From Cymodocea nodosa (taxonomy: Eukaryota; Streptophyta; Magnoliopsida; Alismatales; Cymodoceaceae), in NCBI GenBank assembly GCA_036874045.1, contig CM072335.1, positions 14,404,001-14,468,000 on the forward strand: a stretch of 64,000 bases of DNA, given 5' to 3'. Position 1 is the first letter of the stretch; the number at the start of each line of letters is the position of its first letter. Of this stretch, positions 20,669 through 33,420 are shown in pieces. A program made the translations under genes and the position numbers. The notes under the pieces were generated by a model, which saw nothing but the letters and a program-made list of their open reading frames with translations, ran no database searches and was not told where the DNA came from.

Positions 20669-22878
20669 TGTTTAGAATGAAAAAGTGCATATTATTAACA
20701 GTTAAATGATGGTTAATTGCATAATATTTAGTTTATCATATAAGAATTAAGCCGTTATGTCATAATTACATTGTTATACGCTTTAATTGAAGAATTTGCT
20801 TAATTTGGGGGAATTAATGTTAATTTAGTACATTTATGAACTATCGGTAAGTTGCAAGTTGTGAAATTCTTAAGTATCTGAATTTTCAGATATTTCAGAC
20901 AATTATGTTTAACATACCGAACATATTTAGACAGTTATTTTTAACAGACCGAACATGTATTTGATAGTTATGTTTAAATTGCCGAACAGTTATGTTTTGA
21001 GAGAATATTTTATTATTTCCTAAAGTACACGTGTCGAAACCATAATGAATGACTTAAGTGAACTTTCGGTGAGTTATCTATAACTATTCGAAATTGCAGT
21101 TGGGCATCGAGGAGTTATCACTGTAACTTTCCGAAATCTCTTTTTATTTATAAAATAGCTGAGAACACATGTCATATTCTGGAAAAGTGACTTAAGTGGA
21201 TTTTCGGTGAGTTAGCTGTAACTATCCGAAATGCAGCTAAGCATCAAATAGTTAGACCTGTAACTCTTCGAAATATTATTTTATGATTAAACTGCTGTTG
21301 ACACGTGTCGAGATCTGGTAGATTTACTTAAGTTATATATCAGTGAGTTATTTGTAACTATCCAAAATGCATCTGAGCATCAGATAGTTAAGTTTATAAG
21401 TATCCGAAATGCACCTGAGCATCGGATAGTTAAATTTGTGCACGTGTTTTATAGTTAAATCAATGAAGAAAGACCGTTGAGTTATCTGTAACTCCATAGA
21501 ATATATATTTTCTAATATGCCACTGTAGTGATTGCAAGAACAGATAGTTGGAAGAGAAAAACCATGTTTGCACGTATCACGCAGGAATTCAATCGTGTAG
21601 GGAGAAGAAAGCATCGCCGTTGATATGAATGAAGGAAATCCAACCGACCATTCAAGCAGAAGCAGTTACTACTGAAGAAATATAGAAGAAAAGAAGAAAA
21701 AAAAAAGTGTGTGATCGATGGGCGGACAGTGTGTGCAGAGGAGGATCGGCGATACAATTCTCTGAAGTACCACACCAACCATCATCATCACCATCACCAT
21801 CACCACACCATAATCACCAACCATCGGAGGTCTGTGAGGATACTTGCCTAATGTCGGGTCGATTCCGAGCCAAACACAATGCTTGACAACTATTGTGAGG
21901 AGTGATCGCGTCGCACGAAGGGAAGCCATTTTCACCAAGCGCCGACTCATATTTCGGGAGATCGTAAAGCTGTTAGCCTTGGCTTCGGGTTGATGCCTGT
22001 ATGCTGAAGAGAAGATTATCTTGCAATTCTGGACTCACGATTCTATAGGGAGAGGAGATAGAATTTTAAGTGGTTTAATTTTCAATGGTGTAATCGCGTT
22101 GCAAGTAGTGTCGGAAGTATTTAATGTCAAGTGAGATTACTTTACATTTCACCTTTCGCCCATTTCCATGTTCATATTAAAACAAAAATACCAAAAACAA
22201 TTTATCTATGTTTGTATGTTGTATTTGAGTGTTGTATTGTTTGTGTTATATCGTGATTAATGTTACATTTGTAAGTGTTGTGATTGTTTTATGTTTATTT
22301 TAGTTTTACAGTTTATTGAAATTGGTTTATTCAAAAGACTTAAAGATTTTAATGGTTACTGTTTGAATTATCTGAATGTTAGTATTGCTCAATGATAAAT
22401 CCAATGTTAACTAACATTAAATAGCTTAATTGATGTTATTTACAATCTATGGAATCGCCCAATGGTTGGTCGAATTCCTTTGTAGATAGCAGTATTAAAT
22501 AGAAAAGACAGGCTCGTGGAGTTGACTTAAGTCCACGAGGTTAGTCCGTTGAGTTATCCATAACTCAACGAACTTAGTCCGTTGAGTTAGCTGTAATTCA
22601 ACGGAGAGCTTATTGAATATATAAATTTGATTTTTAACAAGCAAACAGTTCTCAAGTTCGTCAGCAATTCCCTATGGGATCGACCTGTACTTGCATACTG
22701 ATACAATAGACACTGTGCACTTGCAGTTAAAGTACAAATTGGAATTAATATCTAAATTATATTAAAGGTTGTTTGTTTACTTCTAAAAGAAAGAATAGGC
22801 ATAAAGATAAATTAACTAAGTAGAAACAGAAGTAACAAATCCAAGTTTTTCTAGTGTAGTGCTGGGAAAACCCAAACA
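20669..22878 (+). repeat. E2 5' LTR (2210 bp)
   Basis: TGTTTAGAATG to CCCAAACA. U3 holds repeated TAACTATCCGAAAT-type inverted repeats and CACGTGTC boxes (21029, 21301, 21441). A TATA-like AAATATAGAAG lies near 21678. The repeat TCACCATCACCATCACC near 21788 is a simple-sequence stretch in R/U5. Inverted repeats GTTGAGTTA / TAACTCAAC cluster at 22515-22605. Confidence 0.92.
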
Positions 22879-22885
22879 AGTTTTA

Positions 22886-22903
22886 TGGCGCCGTTGTCGG
22901 GGA
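22886..22903 (+). other. E2 primer-binding site (tRNA-Asp type)
   Basis: TGGCGCCGTTGTCGGGGA, one mismatch from the standard Athila site, 7 bp after the LTR. Confidence 0.92.
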
Positions 22904-22992
22904 ATTGAATTGAATTGAATAGATATAAGCAATTGTTAGAGCTGTTTCGTTTAATAACCAAAGTTGTGTGTTTTTTTTTTGTAATTGAGAAT

Positions 22993-25900
22993 ATGGCATA
23001 TGCTTATGCTCAAAGATTTTTGAAACATATAATTAGCATATGTGAATTCTACAATTCTGAAGGACACGACATTTCTGATTGTTTGAAATTCAGACATTTA
23101 CACATGGTTAGATCCCATGAACAACAAATGAATTATCCTCAATATAATAGAGCCGAGTATGAGAATCCTATAGTTTACCCAACTGATGGTCAGTATAGAA
23201 TGTGTAATATGATGAGAGACACTAAAGTTTGGGATAGCTATGACAGACTAGAGCATAGTATAGACCAAAATCTGGACAAACTGGAATACTTTATGTGTCA
23301 ACAACAAGAAGTCAACCAATTAAACTATAAGGAAGCATATTCAAAACCTAAATAGGATATAATTTATGAAACTGAAAAAACCATAAAGAAAATTGATCAA
23401 AAATTGAATGCAATGAAATTAGATGATCTAGAAACAAAATTAAAATCATTAGACAAAAATGCAATGAAAATACAAGTTATGAAACAAGACAATGAAAATT
23501 ATAATGTTATAAACCTGCATAATTTGCAAAATATACGGCAAACAGAAAACACCAATGCAAGAGAATTTAAAGAATGCACTTTAAAACTAAAAACAATTGA
23601 AGATTATAATCACGAAAATGATATACAAAAACATCATGAAAGTAACGAAAATCTGGAAGATGTATGTGTAACATTAAGATCTGGAACTAATATACCACCA
23701 AGAACTCAAAATGAAAATGATATGAAGGTGGATAAGAGTAAAAATCAAAACGATAATGAAAATGTAATAGCTGAAAATCTAGAAATCACTAAAGAACAAT
23801 CTGAATCTGCAAATGAAGCTAAAAATGATCAAACAAATCAACTGAAAGAAAAAGAGTCTTTGAAATCAAAATCTTTTAGCACCCTATCCTGAAAGATTAC
23901 AACAAACAATTCTTGAAAAACAAGAAAAAATTAAAGAAATTTTTGGAAAAGTACATGTTAACATTCCTTTGTTAGATCTATTGCAGAAAATGCCACATTG
24001 TGCTAAATTTCTAAAGGATTGGTGTACTAAGAAAAGAGAGCGAAAAGTTCTTAGAAAGGTCTTTTTAGCTGAGCAAAGTAATTCCCTATTTCTGCCACAA
24101 ATTCCTAAAAAGTTATCTGATCTTGGAATCCCTATTATATCATGCACCATAGGAAATACCATTCTAAAAAAAACTTTAATACACTTAGGTGCAGGTATAA
24201 ATGTTATGCCAAGTGATATATTTGCATCCTTAGGATTAGAAGGCTTAACTCCTACTAGTACGGTTATTCAATTAGCTGATAGAAGTATAAGATACCTTAG
24301 AGGAAAAATAGAGGATGTCTTAATTAAAATAAAAAATTTTATATATCCTATTGATATTGTAATTTTGGATTCCCAACAAATTAAGCATAAAAATAGTGAT
24401 ACATCTTTAATTTTGGGAAGGCCATTTTTAGCAATATCAAGGGCTGTTATAAATTGTAAAACTGGAGTAATGAAGTTAGCATATGGTAATGAGGATACTC
24501 AATTAAATATTTTCAAACCAAAAAGGTTTGAGGAGTTAGAAATGTCCTTACATACCATAGACTTTTTAGAGGATGAAGGAGATATGTTAGATGATGTGAT
24601 TCAAGAAGAACTAAATAGGCAAATCAATTCTGAAATTTTAAAAGAAAGTGAAAGCATAAATATAGAAGGAGATTGGGAAGAAATTAATTTAAAAAATGAT
24701 GATGTTCAATTAGGAGCTCTAGCTTCTGATGGGCAGCATTTAGAATTAAAACCTTTACCTCCTGAATTAACCTATATATTTCTGGAAGATAAACGAACCT
24801 ATCCAATCATTATTGCTTTAGATTTAAAAGAGGATCAAATAGCTAAATTAAAAGATGTAGTAAAAAGTTATAAAGAAGCAATAGGATGGACTATGATTGA
24901 TATAAAAGGGTTAAGTTCAACTTTATGCTATCACCACATATATTTAGAAGAGAATGCTAAACCTGTTAGAATTCCTAAGAGGAGATTAAATCCAAACCTT
25001 AAAGAAGTAGTCAGGAAGGAAATAGTTAAATGGTTAGATAATGATATAATTTCTGATAGCTCGTGGGTTAGTCCAATCCATGTAGTTCCCAAGAAATCAG
25101 GATTAACAGTTATTAGGAATGAAAGTCAAGACTTGATACCTACTAGAATTCAATCAGGCTAGAGAGTATGTATAGACTATAGAAAGCTGAATGCTGTGAC
25201 TAGGAAAGATCATTTTCTCTTACCTTTTATAGATCAAATGCTGGAAAGATTAGCAGGGCAAGAATATTTTTGTTTCCTAGATGGGTATTCAGGGTATAAT
25301 CAAATTCCAATAGCATTAGAGGATCAAGAGAAACAACTTTCACCTATCCTAATGAAACTTATGCTTTTAAAAGAATGCCATTCGGATTATGAAATGCGCC
25401 AGCTACCTTTCAAAGGTGTGTGCAGGGCATATTTACTGGAATGACTGAAGATTTTTTAGAAATATTTATGGATGATTTTACTATATATGGCAACTTATAT
25501 GAAGTGTGTTTAAGCAGTTTAGACCAAATATTAAAATGTTGTGTGGAAAAGAATCTGGTTTTAAATTGGGAAAAATGTCACTTTATGGTTAAACAAGGAA
25601 TAGTCTTAGGGCATGTTGTTTCTAAAAAAGGGTTGGAAGTAGATAAAGTTAAAATAGAAGTAATTTCTAATCTACCAGAACCTAAATCAGTAAAAGATAT
25701 TAGATCATTTCTTGGACATGTTGGTTTTTATAGAAGATTTATTAAAGACTTTAGCAAGATAGCTAAACCTTTAACTAATCTATTAAAGATGTTCCATTTA
25801 ACTTTGATAAAATTGCAAGGAAGCATTTTTCAGACTTAAGACTAGCTTAATTTCAACTCCTATAATTCAAGCACCTGATTGGAACCATCCATTTGAGTTA

Positions 25901-27619
25901 ATGTGCGATGCTTCTGATTTTGCTGTAGGAGCAGTGTTAGGACAGAAGATAGAAAAATCTCCTAGAGTGATTCATTATGCAAGCAAAACCTTAAATGATG
26001 CTCAAGTTAATTACACAACTACTGAAAAAGAATTATTAGCTGTTGTGTTTGCTTTAAAAAAGTTTAGATCATATCTGGTTGGAGCTAAAGTAATAGTATG
26101 CACAGATCATTCAGCTTTAAAACATCTAATAAAGAAAAAGGAAACTAAACCTAGATTGATCCAATGGATATTATTATTGCAAGAATTTGATCTAGAAATT
26201 AAAGATAAAAAAGGTTGTGAAAATGTAGTAGCAGATCATTTATCAAGATTACAAATAGAAAAATCAAATATTGAAATTAAGGACAATTTTCCTGATGAAC
26301 AATTAATGACTATCAACAGAATGCCTTGGTATGCAAACATAGTTAATTACTTAGTTACTGGTTTAACACCTAAGGATTGAAATAGACAGGATAAGAAATT
26401 GTTTTTCTCAAAAGTAAAATATTACTATTGGGAAGACCCATACTTATTTAAGAAATGTCCTGATCTGGTTTTAAGGAGGTGTGTTCCAAAAACTGAATAT
26501 TCGAGCATATTGTCTTTCTGTCATGACCAAGCTTGAGGAGGGCATTTTGATTCAGGGAAAACTGTTGCAAAAATTCTGCAATGTGGGTTTTATTGGCCAA
26601 CACTATTCAAAGATGCTCATAAATATTGCTTAAGTTGTTTAAGATGTCAACAAATAGGAAGAATATCAAAGAGGAATATGATGCCTCTTAATCCTATTGT
26701 TGAGGTTGAAATCTTTGATGTGTGGGGAATAGATTTTATGGGTCCATTTCCTATGTCTAATCAATTTAATATTATATTATTAGGGGTGGATTATGTATCA
26801 AAATGGATAGAAGCTATTCCTACAAAAACTAATGACAACAAAGTGGTAATTCAATTTATAAGAACAAATATATTTGCCAGATTTGGAATATCTAAAGCTA
26901 TTATCAGTGATAGAGGAACTCATTTCTGTAATAGAAGTTTTGAAGCCTTAATGAAAAAATATGGAGTAAACCACAAAATTGCAACATCATATCATCCGCA
27001 AACAAGTGGACAAGTAGAAAGTGCAAACAAACAAATAAAATTAATCTTAGAAAAAGTAGTAAATCCTACTAGAACAGATTAGGCTAATAGATTGATAGAT
27101 GCACTTTGGGCTTATAGAACTGCTTATAAAACAAGCTTAGGTATGTCACCTTTTAGGTTAGTATATGGAAAAAGTTGACATTTACTTGTCGAAATAGAAC
27201 ATAAAGCTTATTGGGATTAAAAACTCTAAACAATAATTTAAATCAAGTTGCTGAAAATAGAAAAATGCAATTAATTGAATTAAAAGAATTTAAAAATGAA
27301 GCTTATTCGAACACGGTAAGAGAAAAAGAAAAAATTAAATTTTGGAATGATAGAAAAATTATTCCTAAAAGCTTTGAAATAGAACAAAAAGTATATCTTT
27401 ATATGGCTAGACTCCATAACCATCCAGGAAAATTGAAATCTAGATAGGCAGGACCTTACATAGTTCGAAATGTTTATCCTTATTGAAATTGAAAATCCTA
27501 AAAATCAAAATATATTTAAAGTAAATGGACAAAGACTTAAACCTATTCTGAAAGCACCAAAAAACTCCTTTGGAATTATAGAAGAAGTCAGAGTAGAGGA
27601 CTACTCGAGCTTTACTTAG
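22993..27619 (+). pseudogene. pol: E2 pol: zinc knuckle, protease, RT, RNase H, integrase
   Basis: The ATG at 22993 (M-A-Y-A-Y-A-Q-R-F) lies 90 bp after the primer site. A C-x2-x-x4-H-x4-C knuckle-like motif lies at 23041-23082. A long charged linker (23400-23890) and aspartic protease follow (about 24090-24520, I-L-G-R-P-F-L). Then come RT (about 24890-25800, D-Y-R-K-L-N, F-M-D-D-F at 25465-25479), RNase H (about 25880-26250, M-C-D-A-S-D-F, T-D-H-S-A-L), and integrase (about 26500-27160, H-D-Q-A, C-L-R-C-Q-Q, I-D-F-M-G-P-F, I-S-D-R-G-T-H-F, G-Q-V-E-S-A-N-K-Q). The longest open stretch is 397 residues over protease and RT. No capsid region lies between primer site and knuckle. It has about eight breaks. 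Athila lineage by the RT motif L-P-F-I-D-Q-M-L-E-R-L-A-G. Confidence 0.92.
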
Positions 27620-28224
27620 TAAGAAATCAGTTTTCATGTTTATATATATATAATAAAAAAATATTAAAAAATATATATATAACATAAAAATCGTTGTGGT
27701 TCAACCGACTAGATCCATCGGCATGACTGGACATAAAAATGTATATTAATTTTCAAAAAAAAAAATGTTGGTTTTACCGAAACATAGTATTGGTTCAACC
27801 GAAAGAAAAATAAATAAATAAATAAATAATAATAAATATTTAGGTATGACCGAAACATAGTATCAGTTAAACCGGTAAAAAAAGTAGAAAAACTATTCTC
27901 TGTAATATTTTTATTATTATATTTGCTTGTATAGGGAGTCCGTTGAGTTACGCTTACCTCAACGAGCTTACTCCGTTGAGTCTTGAGTTAGTCAACGAGC
28001 TTATTCCATTGAGTTAACTGTAACTCAGCGGAGTACTGTAGCTAAGACCTCGGATAAAATAGTAATAGTTGGTTTGGGAAATGACCCGATTACCCGCCTA
28101 AACTTAGGACTTATTTAAACTAAAACCTAGGGTTTTGGGGGTATTATCCGAAAAATCATTTAGAATCTAGAACAGTAGAAATCAGAGCGATTCCGTGCTA
28201 TTGTGTAACTCCACGATGAGGAAG
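27620..28224 (+). promoter_or_regulatory. E2 pol-ORF1 spacer with putative ORF1 promoter
   Basis: GGTTCAACCGA / TACCGAAACATAGTA units occur at 27695-27880, with a short AAAT microsatellite at 27811-27838. GTTGAGTTA inverted repeats lie at 27938-28035. CCGATTACCCGCC, a TTATTTAAAC TATA-like box (28111) and the telo-box CCTAGGGTTTT (28126-28136) precede the ORF1 start. Confidence 0.5.
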
Positions 28225-30419
28225 ATGACGCCTGAATTCTGGGAAGAGGCAGTTGACACTGCACAGTTTTTGAAGGAATCTGAAGAATGGCACATGAGGC
28301 AGAAGATTAGAAATACAACGAGAGAAAAAGAGTTACAGAAGGTAGAATCTGAACTTTTTAGATTAAGAAAAATATTAGTAGATTGTGGTATACAAATACC
28401 CCATATAATGGAGACACGAATCAAAGTAGTAACTGAAATTGCAATTAGCAAAGAAAGAAAAATCCAGCCAAACAATGAAGTAGCCTTAGAGCTAATTCAA
28501 CGTAAAGCTAGATTGTGGTTTAAGAAACGCATTGCTCGTCGAGGAAGTTGGGAAATATGGTGGTAGGAACAATAAGAGGCAACTGAAGGTCAAGAGGAGC
28601 CGACTACTGAAAGACCTGTTCTTGAGGAGCAGTAGCCTGGACCTTCAGTTCCACCATTTAAGCCGTTGGCATGAGCAGAAATGATGGGGCATTCGACTGA
28701 AGAAGAGATAAGAAAATTTGCAGAACTGGTTCAAGTTGGGAAGAACCAAGGAGAATCAGAAGATTTGGTAGTGGCCAAAGCACACCTAGTCTTTGATGCA
28801 CTTTACAAAAAGAGGGCTACAAAAAAGTTGAAAGCCCAATATAAAATCAAATTGGAACAGCATCACGAAGCTACTACCAGAACTACTGCCAAACCTACTG
28901 CAAAAGGAGATGAAGCTGGTCCTTCGAGACTAGTAGTTATAAAAAAAGTTAAATAAGAAGAGCTAGTACCTGTGGCTCGAAGGCCTGTAGAGCCTATTTT
29001 TGTATATTTAATTTCAAAAGATGAAGAGGAGGAGCAGGCACAACTAATCAAAAAAAAGAAAGGAAAAGAAAAGGTACTTGAATATGAGGAAATTAAATCT
29101 GAAGTACCAATTTTTACAGGGCCTGTGGAGCTGATTTTTGTTAACCTACTATCCGATTCTGAGGAGGAGCAAAGAAAAGAAAAAAATCAGGCTGAAATTA
29201 GTCTGTAGCTTGTACAAGAAGAAACAAAAATTAGGGCAGAAACTGAATTGCCCATGACTCCATCCCAGTCTATTACAAAATCAGAAAGAACAGTAACAGA
29301 ACAAATTGGTAGTTAGGAGGAAAAAGAAAAAGCAGAAAATGAAGAGGCTAAAAGAAGCCATTTGGATAAAAATAATTTCACAGATTCCACTAAAGAACAA
29401 GAAACTCTTCAGCAATTTATGGAGAGAATTCAAGATAGAGTGGAGAGTTCTACCGGCTCACCACCACAAATAGAAACAGAAATTCAGGAATCTATAGAAA
29501 ATATTCAAATGCAGCCTATAGAAGAGGAAGAGTAAGAGCAAACCTCTCTGGTGCAACAAAGTCACCTTCCTGACCCGACTGAAACAACAATTTTGAATGA
29601 AGTACATTTTTGTAGTCAGGAAGCTTATACCAAATATCAAGAAATAAGGGGTTACGACATTATTTACAGTAGACCAGTAAATTGGGATGGAATGCAAGAA
29701 ATCAAAGAATTATTTGAATTCCAAGGTCTACTGCAATTTATATCTCAAGAAATAGGGCATGTAGTATATGAGAATTTAGTGCCCTGTTTCTATGCAAATT
29801 TGAGAGAAGTAGAAAGAGGATTAATTTCAAACATGGAGGAAGCTGATGTACAGATAACACCAGACCTTCTCCACAATATTTTTGGTTTAAAGAATGAAGG
29901 AATAACAATTTTGGAAGATACAACTGCAGTTGAATGGACTGAACAGCAAATTAAGGATTATTTAGCTATCAATCCTAGTGTGCCATTATTAAACAGATTG
30001 AAGCATTTAAATGGTAAAGCACACATGGTAGCTAACATTCTGATTAAGAATGTTTATCAACGATAGGGCCATGACATAGAATTAAGTCAATTTGTCAAAT
30101 GGCCACATATGCAGTTGTAAATAAGATCCAAATAAATTGGTCTGTAGTTTTTATCTCCAAGTTGAAAATAGTGAAGAAGAAATTATTTTATAGAGATTTG
30201 ATTCCACTACTGATGGTGGATTGTATCGATTTCACTAAATGGACATAAAAAAGGATCAGATCAAGAACCATTTCAGTGAAAGAATACAGAAATTTTGTAG
30301 CTGCAGAACTAGTTGTTCCTTCTAGAGGAATTACATGAGCAGTAGAGAGGATTAATCAATTAGAACTTCAATTAGAAAAACTCCAGAAGGAAGTAGATGA
30401 ACTTAGGCATAGAGATTAA
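28225..30419 (+). pseudogene. E2 ORF1 (ATHILA ORF1-like), best copy
   Basis: M-T-P-E-F-W-E-E at 28225; stop after H-R-D at 30417. Residues 1-112 are highly charged and probably helical. A second helical stretch covers 28681-28956. Two SIM-like units follow: E-P-I-F-V-Y-L-I-S with an acidic run (28990-29034) and E-L-I-F-V-N-L-L-S-D-S-E-E-E (29128-29169), with K-K-K-K-G-K-E-K between them. The C-terminal domain (29580-30410) matches the plant transposon / ATHILA ORF1 family: W-D-G-M-Q-E-I-K-E-L-F, E-N-L-V-P-C-F-Y-A-N-L-R-E, N-I-F-G-L. It ends in a leucine-rich L-E-K-L-Q-K-E-V-D-E-L. It has about seven breaks. No membrane segment. Nuclear location is possible from the basic patch; that is inference. 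Confidence 0.82.
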
Positions 30420-31366
30420 ATTGTATTGTTCCTCTACTTGTGTAAAATTGTATGAAATTGTATGATGTACTTTTAATGTAATTGATTCATATTAATGAAT
30501 GTAAATTTTTCATATGCAATTTTCATACGTGTTTTGGATGTAAAATGAATGGAATTTATTGAATATTATGTTATTGTGAAACTTTATGAATGAATATGTA
30601 ACAGATTTACAATTTGCTGAATGATAAGATAACTACTTAAAAATTTCTGCATGTTATAAGGTAAAATGTAAATTCTGCATAACATAAAAGACCTGCAAGT
30701 TAAATCTTTATATAAGATTTACATTTAAATAAATTTTAATCAAAATGACGCATTAATGACATAGATTTAACTTTATTATAGTTAGCAGAATGAAAAAAAA
30801 AAAAAAAGAATAGAGAGGAACTTATGAGAGTAAAACTTAGATGTTGCTAAGTGTTAACTCAACGAAGTAAGTCCGTTGAGTTAACCGTAACTCTACGAGG
30901 TCAGTAATATAATATAAAGTCACTCCGTTGATTTATTTGTAACTCAACGAAGTTAGTCCGTGGAGTTAGCAACAGTAACCGACTGTATTCTGTTGAGTTT
31001 TCTGTAACTCAACAAGGTTAGTTCGTGGATTAAGCAGAACAGTTATTCTTTTAACCATGAACGAAACTTCGTCGGTTTAGCGGTTACCAAAATTTGAAAT
31101 TAGTAGTGGTACACGTACCCATATAAATAGGAACCACGATGCATGTTGTAAGCCACGTTCTTGCAACAAGATTTATTCACTTTATGGATGCGCAGTATAT
31201 ATATAAAATAGAATGTTATTTACGAGTTACTAGTACTTTTAAAAGAATGGAGAATGCTTTGGAGGAATTGGAAGGAGAAACAACTGATTCAACTTCATCC
31301 GACAACAAATATTTATAGAATGGAAAGCTTCAGATTGGTATGTAATTAATCTTCTGCTATTTATTT
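30420..31366 (+). promoter_or_regulatory. E2 ORF1-gag spacer with putative gag promoter
   Basis: No gene. AT-rich to 30850, then inverted repeats (30853-31025: AACTCAACGAAG, CCGTTGAGTTAA, CTCTACGAGG), CTTGCAACAAGATT at 31160, and a TATA-rich box TATATATATAAAATA at about 31195-31209. Then the conserved leader CAGATTGGTATGTAATTAATC (31331-31351), which also resembles a splice donor. Confidence 0.48.
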
Positions 31367-31535
31367 ATGAGCACATGGACTCGTTCTCTAAGCACTAAAC
31401 AATTAGTAAGAACACCTACCCAGAAATTTTCATTGTAGAGGAGTACTGAAAAATTTTCTGAACTAAACTTTAACGAAATTCTTTGGGGTGTAGCTAACCT
31501 TTCTTTAAAAGAGAACGTAGAAATGGCTGCTTTTC
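31367..31535 (+). pseudogene. gag: E2 gag, N-terminal remnant
   Basis: M-S-T-W-T at 31367, then S-T-K-Q-L-V-R-T-P-T-Q and F-N-E-I-L-W-G-V-A-N-L-S-L-K-E-N, matching the gag start in E1 and E3. The capsid core is not present in this copy. Confidence 0.75.
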
Positions 31536-31536
31536 A

Positions 31537-31630
31537 AACAGAATTAATAGCAAGAAGAACTATACCTAAAAAGTTTGCTTGGACTGACACATTTATTCCA
31601 TTTGTTTCTACTTTTCAATCATGTTCTTAA
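31537..31630 (+). pseudogene. E2 F-box gene, C-terminal remnant
   Basis: Encodes only the tail: E-L-I-A-R-R-T-I-P-K-K-F-A-W-T-D-T-F-I-P-F then S-T-F-Q-S-C-S and stop, nearly identical to the ends of the E1 and E3 F-box genes. It shows that the E2 lineage also carried the gene. Confidence 0.75.
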
Positions 31631-33404
31631 GTTGTGATTTTGTGTGTTTAATGTTGTGTGTATTCTGCATTTATTGTTAGAAGAAGAAAAAGAGAAAATT
31701 TTTTATAGTTTTCATTTTTATTTTATAAAAGAAAAAAAAAACAAAATATCAATCCAGTTTGTTGGTATCTGTTCTAGGAAACCAACTGGCTTGCTTGTGA
31801 GCCACCAAAGGCATAAGAGCCTGGGTTCCACACAAGACACTGATTTATTAATATCTGTTAAATGTTATTTTGTTTTATATTTTGCTTTTATCTGTGAATG
31901 AAAAGTTTTTCAGAATCAAAAATCGGAATATGTAGAAGGAGATACAAATGAAACAAGGTATGTAACTAATTACTCATCCTGAATTTTAAATCAAGCAAAA
32001 CTGTATTCATGCCTGCTACAATTACTGTACTTATTGTCAAGTCTTTTACATTGAGGACAATGCAAAATGTTGGTATGAGGGGGAGGTAATTGAAGTAACA
32101 GCCATGTAAGTTTGTTAATTAAAGAAATTAAAATGGTACTGCAAAGTTTTGAGGAAATTGAAAATTTTTATGAACTTGCTGTAACTATCCGATAAATGAG
32201 ACTATAAAATTTTTATAAACTACTTGAATGTTATATTTAGAAAGCTATATAAGATGCTATTGAATTTACTATTTATGCAAATCTAGATATAGTATCTTAT
32301 GTTTTTCTGAATTTCATGAGTTTAATAGTTTCACGATTTTAAAAGGAAATCAGAATGCTTAATGAAAAATCAGTAAATTATCTGAAGTCCTGAAAGAGCT
32401 GAGATGTGAATTCTAGATTAAATGAAACACATATGATTAAATATACATTTAATTTGACTGATTGAACTTGTAGAATGATTTATGTGTAGATCTTATTAAA
32501 CTACAGAAAAAGTATGAGCTTATTGTTATGGATTCATATTTTCAATAACTGATAGAAGTAGGACTATATGAGATTGGCGTTTTACTACATCTGTATTAAT
32601 GAAATACATACATATATAGTATGTGATTAATGTTTTGTTTGTGTTTGTAGTTTTGATTGGAAAAAAAAAACAAAAACAAAAACAAAACAAAAAGAAAAAA
32701 AAAAGGAAAATTTGAGAGTTTATTGACTTGTTTGATCACAAGCCTTTTGTACTTAAGGAGATAGGTATGCAAGGATTGTTGACCTGAAAAAGGACTCTTA
32801 AAATCTGGCAACCTAAGATCCTGATCAGATCTGGGATTGTTGATTGAAAGCTTGTTACATGGGTACATTAGAAATCTCTTGTATGATTCAAGCTTGTCAA
32901 ATTAACTTTTAAAGTACGAAAAAAATATATATATATATATACATATACTGTTCTGAAAAGATACAAGTGTTTTGTGAAATACAGATATCTTATGAATCGA
33001 GTATATTTTCTGTTATCTAGAATTACTGAAATATGAATCTGGAATTGACTTTTGAAGTTGTTTAATGGTGATACAATTCTTTATTCTACTTGTCTTAATC
33101 AGATTGAATTGGATTGTACTCTGATTCGTATGTTGTTGAAATTTCTTCTAGAAATCTTATTGGAAAATTTAGGATGATAGATGATGAAAAGAAGAACAAA
33201 CGATAATATAATTAACACTTATATGATGATGATATACTTGGTATGTAATTTACATATATTCTAAGTATATTTGCAGGTTGATTATTGAAACATACAGAAT
33301 ATATTTTTATGCTAAAAAATAGAAAAACAAAAGGGGAAGAATTAATTCTAGCACTTTTAAAGACCAATTAATTAGATCTTAGTTTACTAAGGGACTAGCA
33401 AAAT
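31631..33404 (+). other. E2 3' spacer
   Basis: Long AT-rich noncoding region. It holds CATTGAGGACAATG (32050-32063) with the internal polypurine tract GGTATGAGGGGGAGG (32072-32086), an A-rich tract at 32659-32706, and a TA run at 32925-32941. The block 32750-32870 (TCTGGCAACCTAAGATCC...GGGATTGTTGATTGAAAGC) has a minus-strand relative at 40870-40970. No gene seen. Confidence 0.6.
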
Positions 33405-33420
33405 TTAGGTATGGGGGAAG
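33404..33420 (+). other. E2 polypurine tract
   Basis: TTAGGTATGGGGGAAG immediately before the TG of the 3' LTR; plus-strand primer site. The E1 (36871-36886) and E3 (63281-63297) tracts match. Confidence 0.88.

Noticed and set aside
21348-21950. Overlapping minus-strand frames in the E2 LTR
   Set aside because: They lie in LTR sequence across the TATA and R region and recur only because LTRs repeat (34264-34530).
28225-30419. ORF1 as an envelope gene
   Set aside because: It sits where env-like genes lie, but no signal peptide, membrane segment or glycoprotein features are visible; basic and acidic patches suggest a soluble protein.
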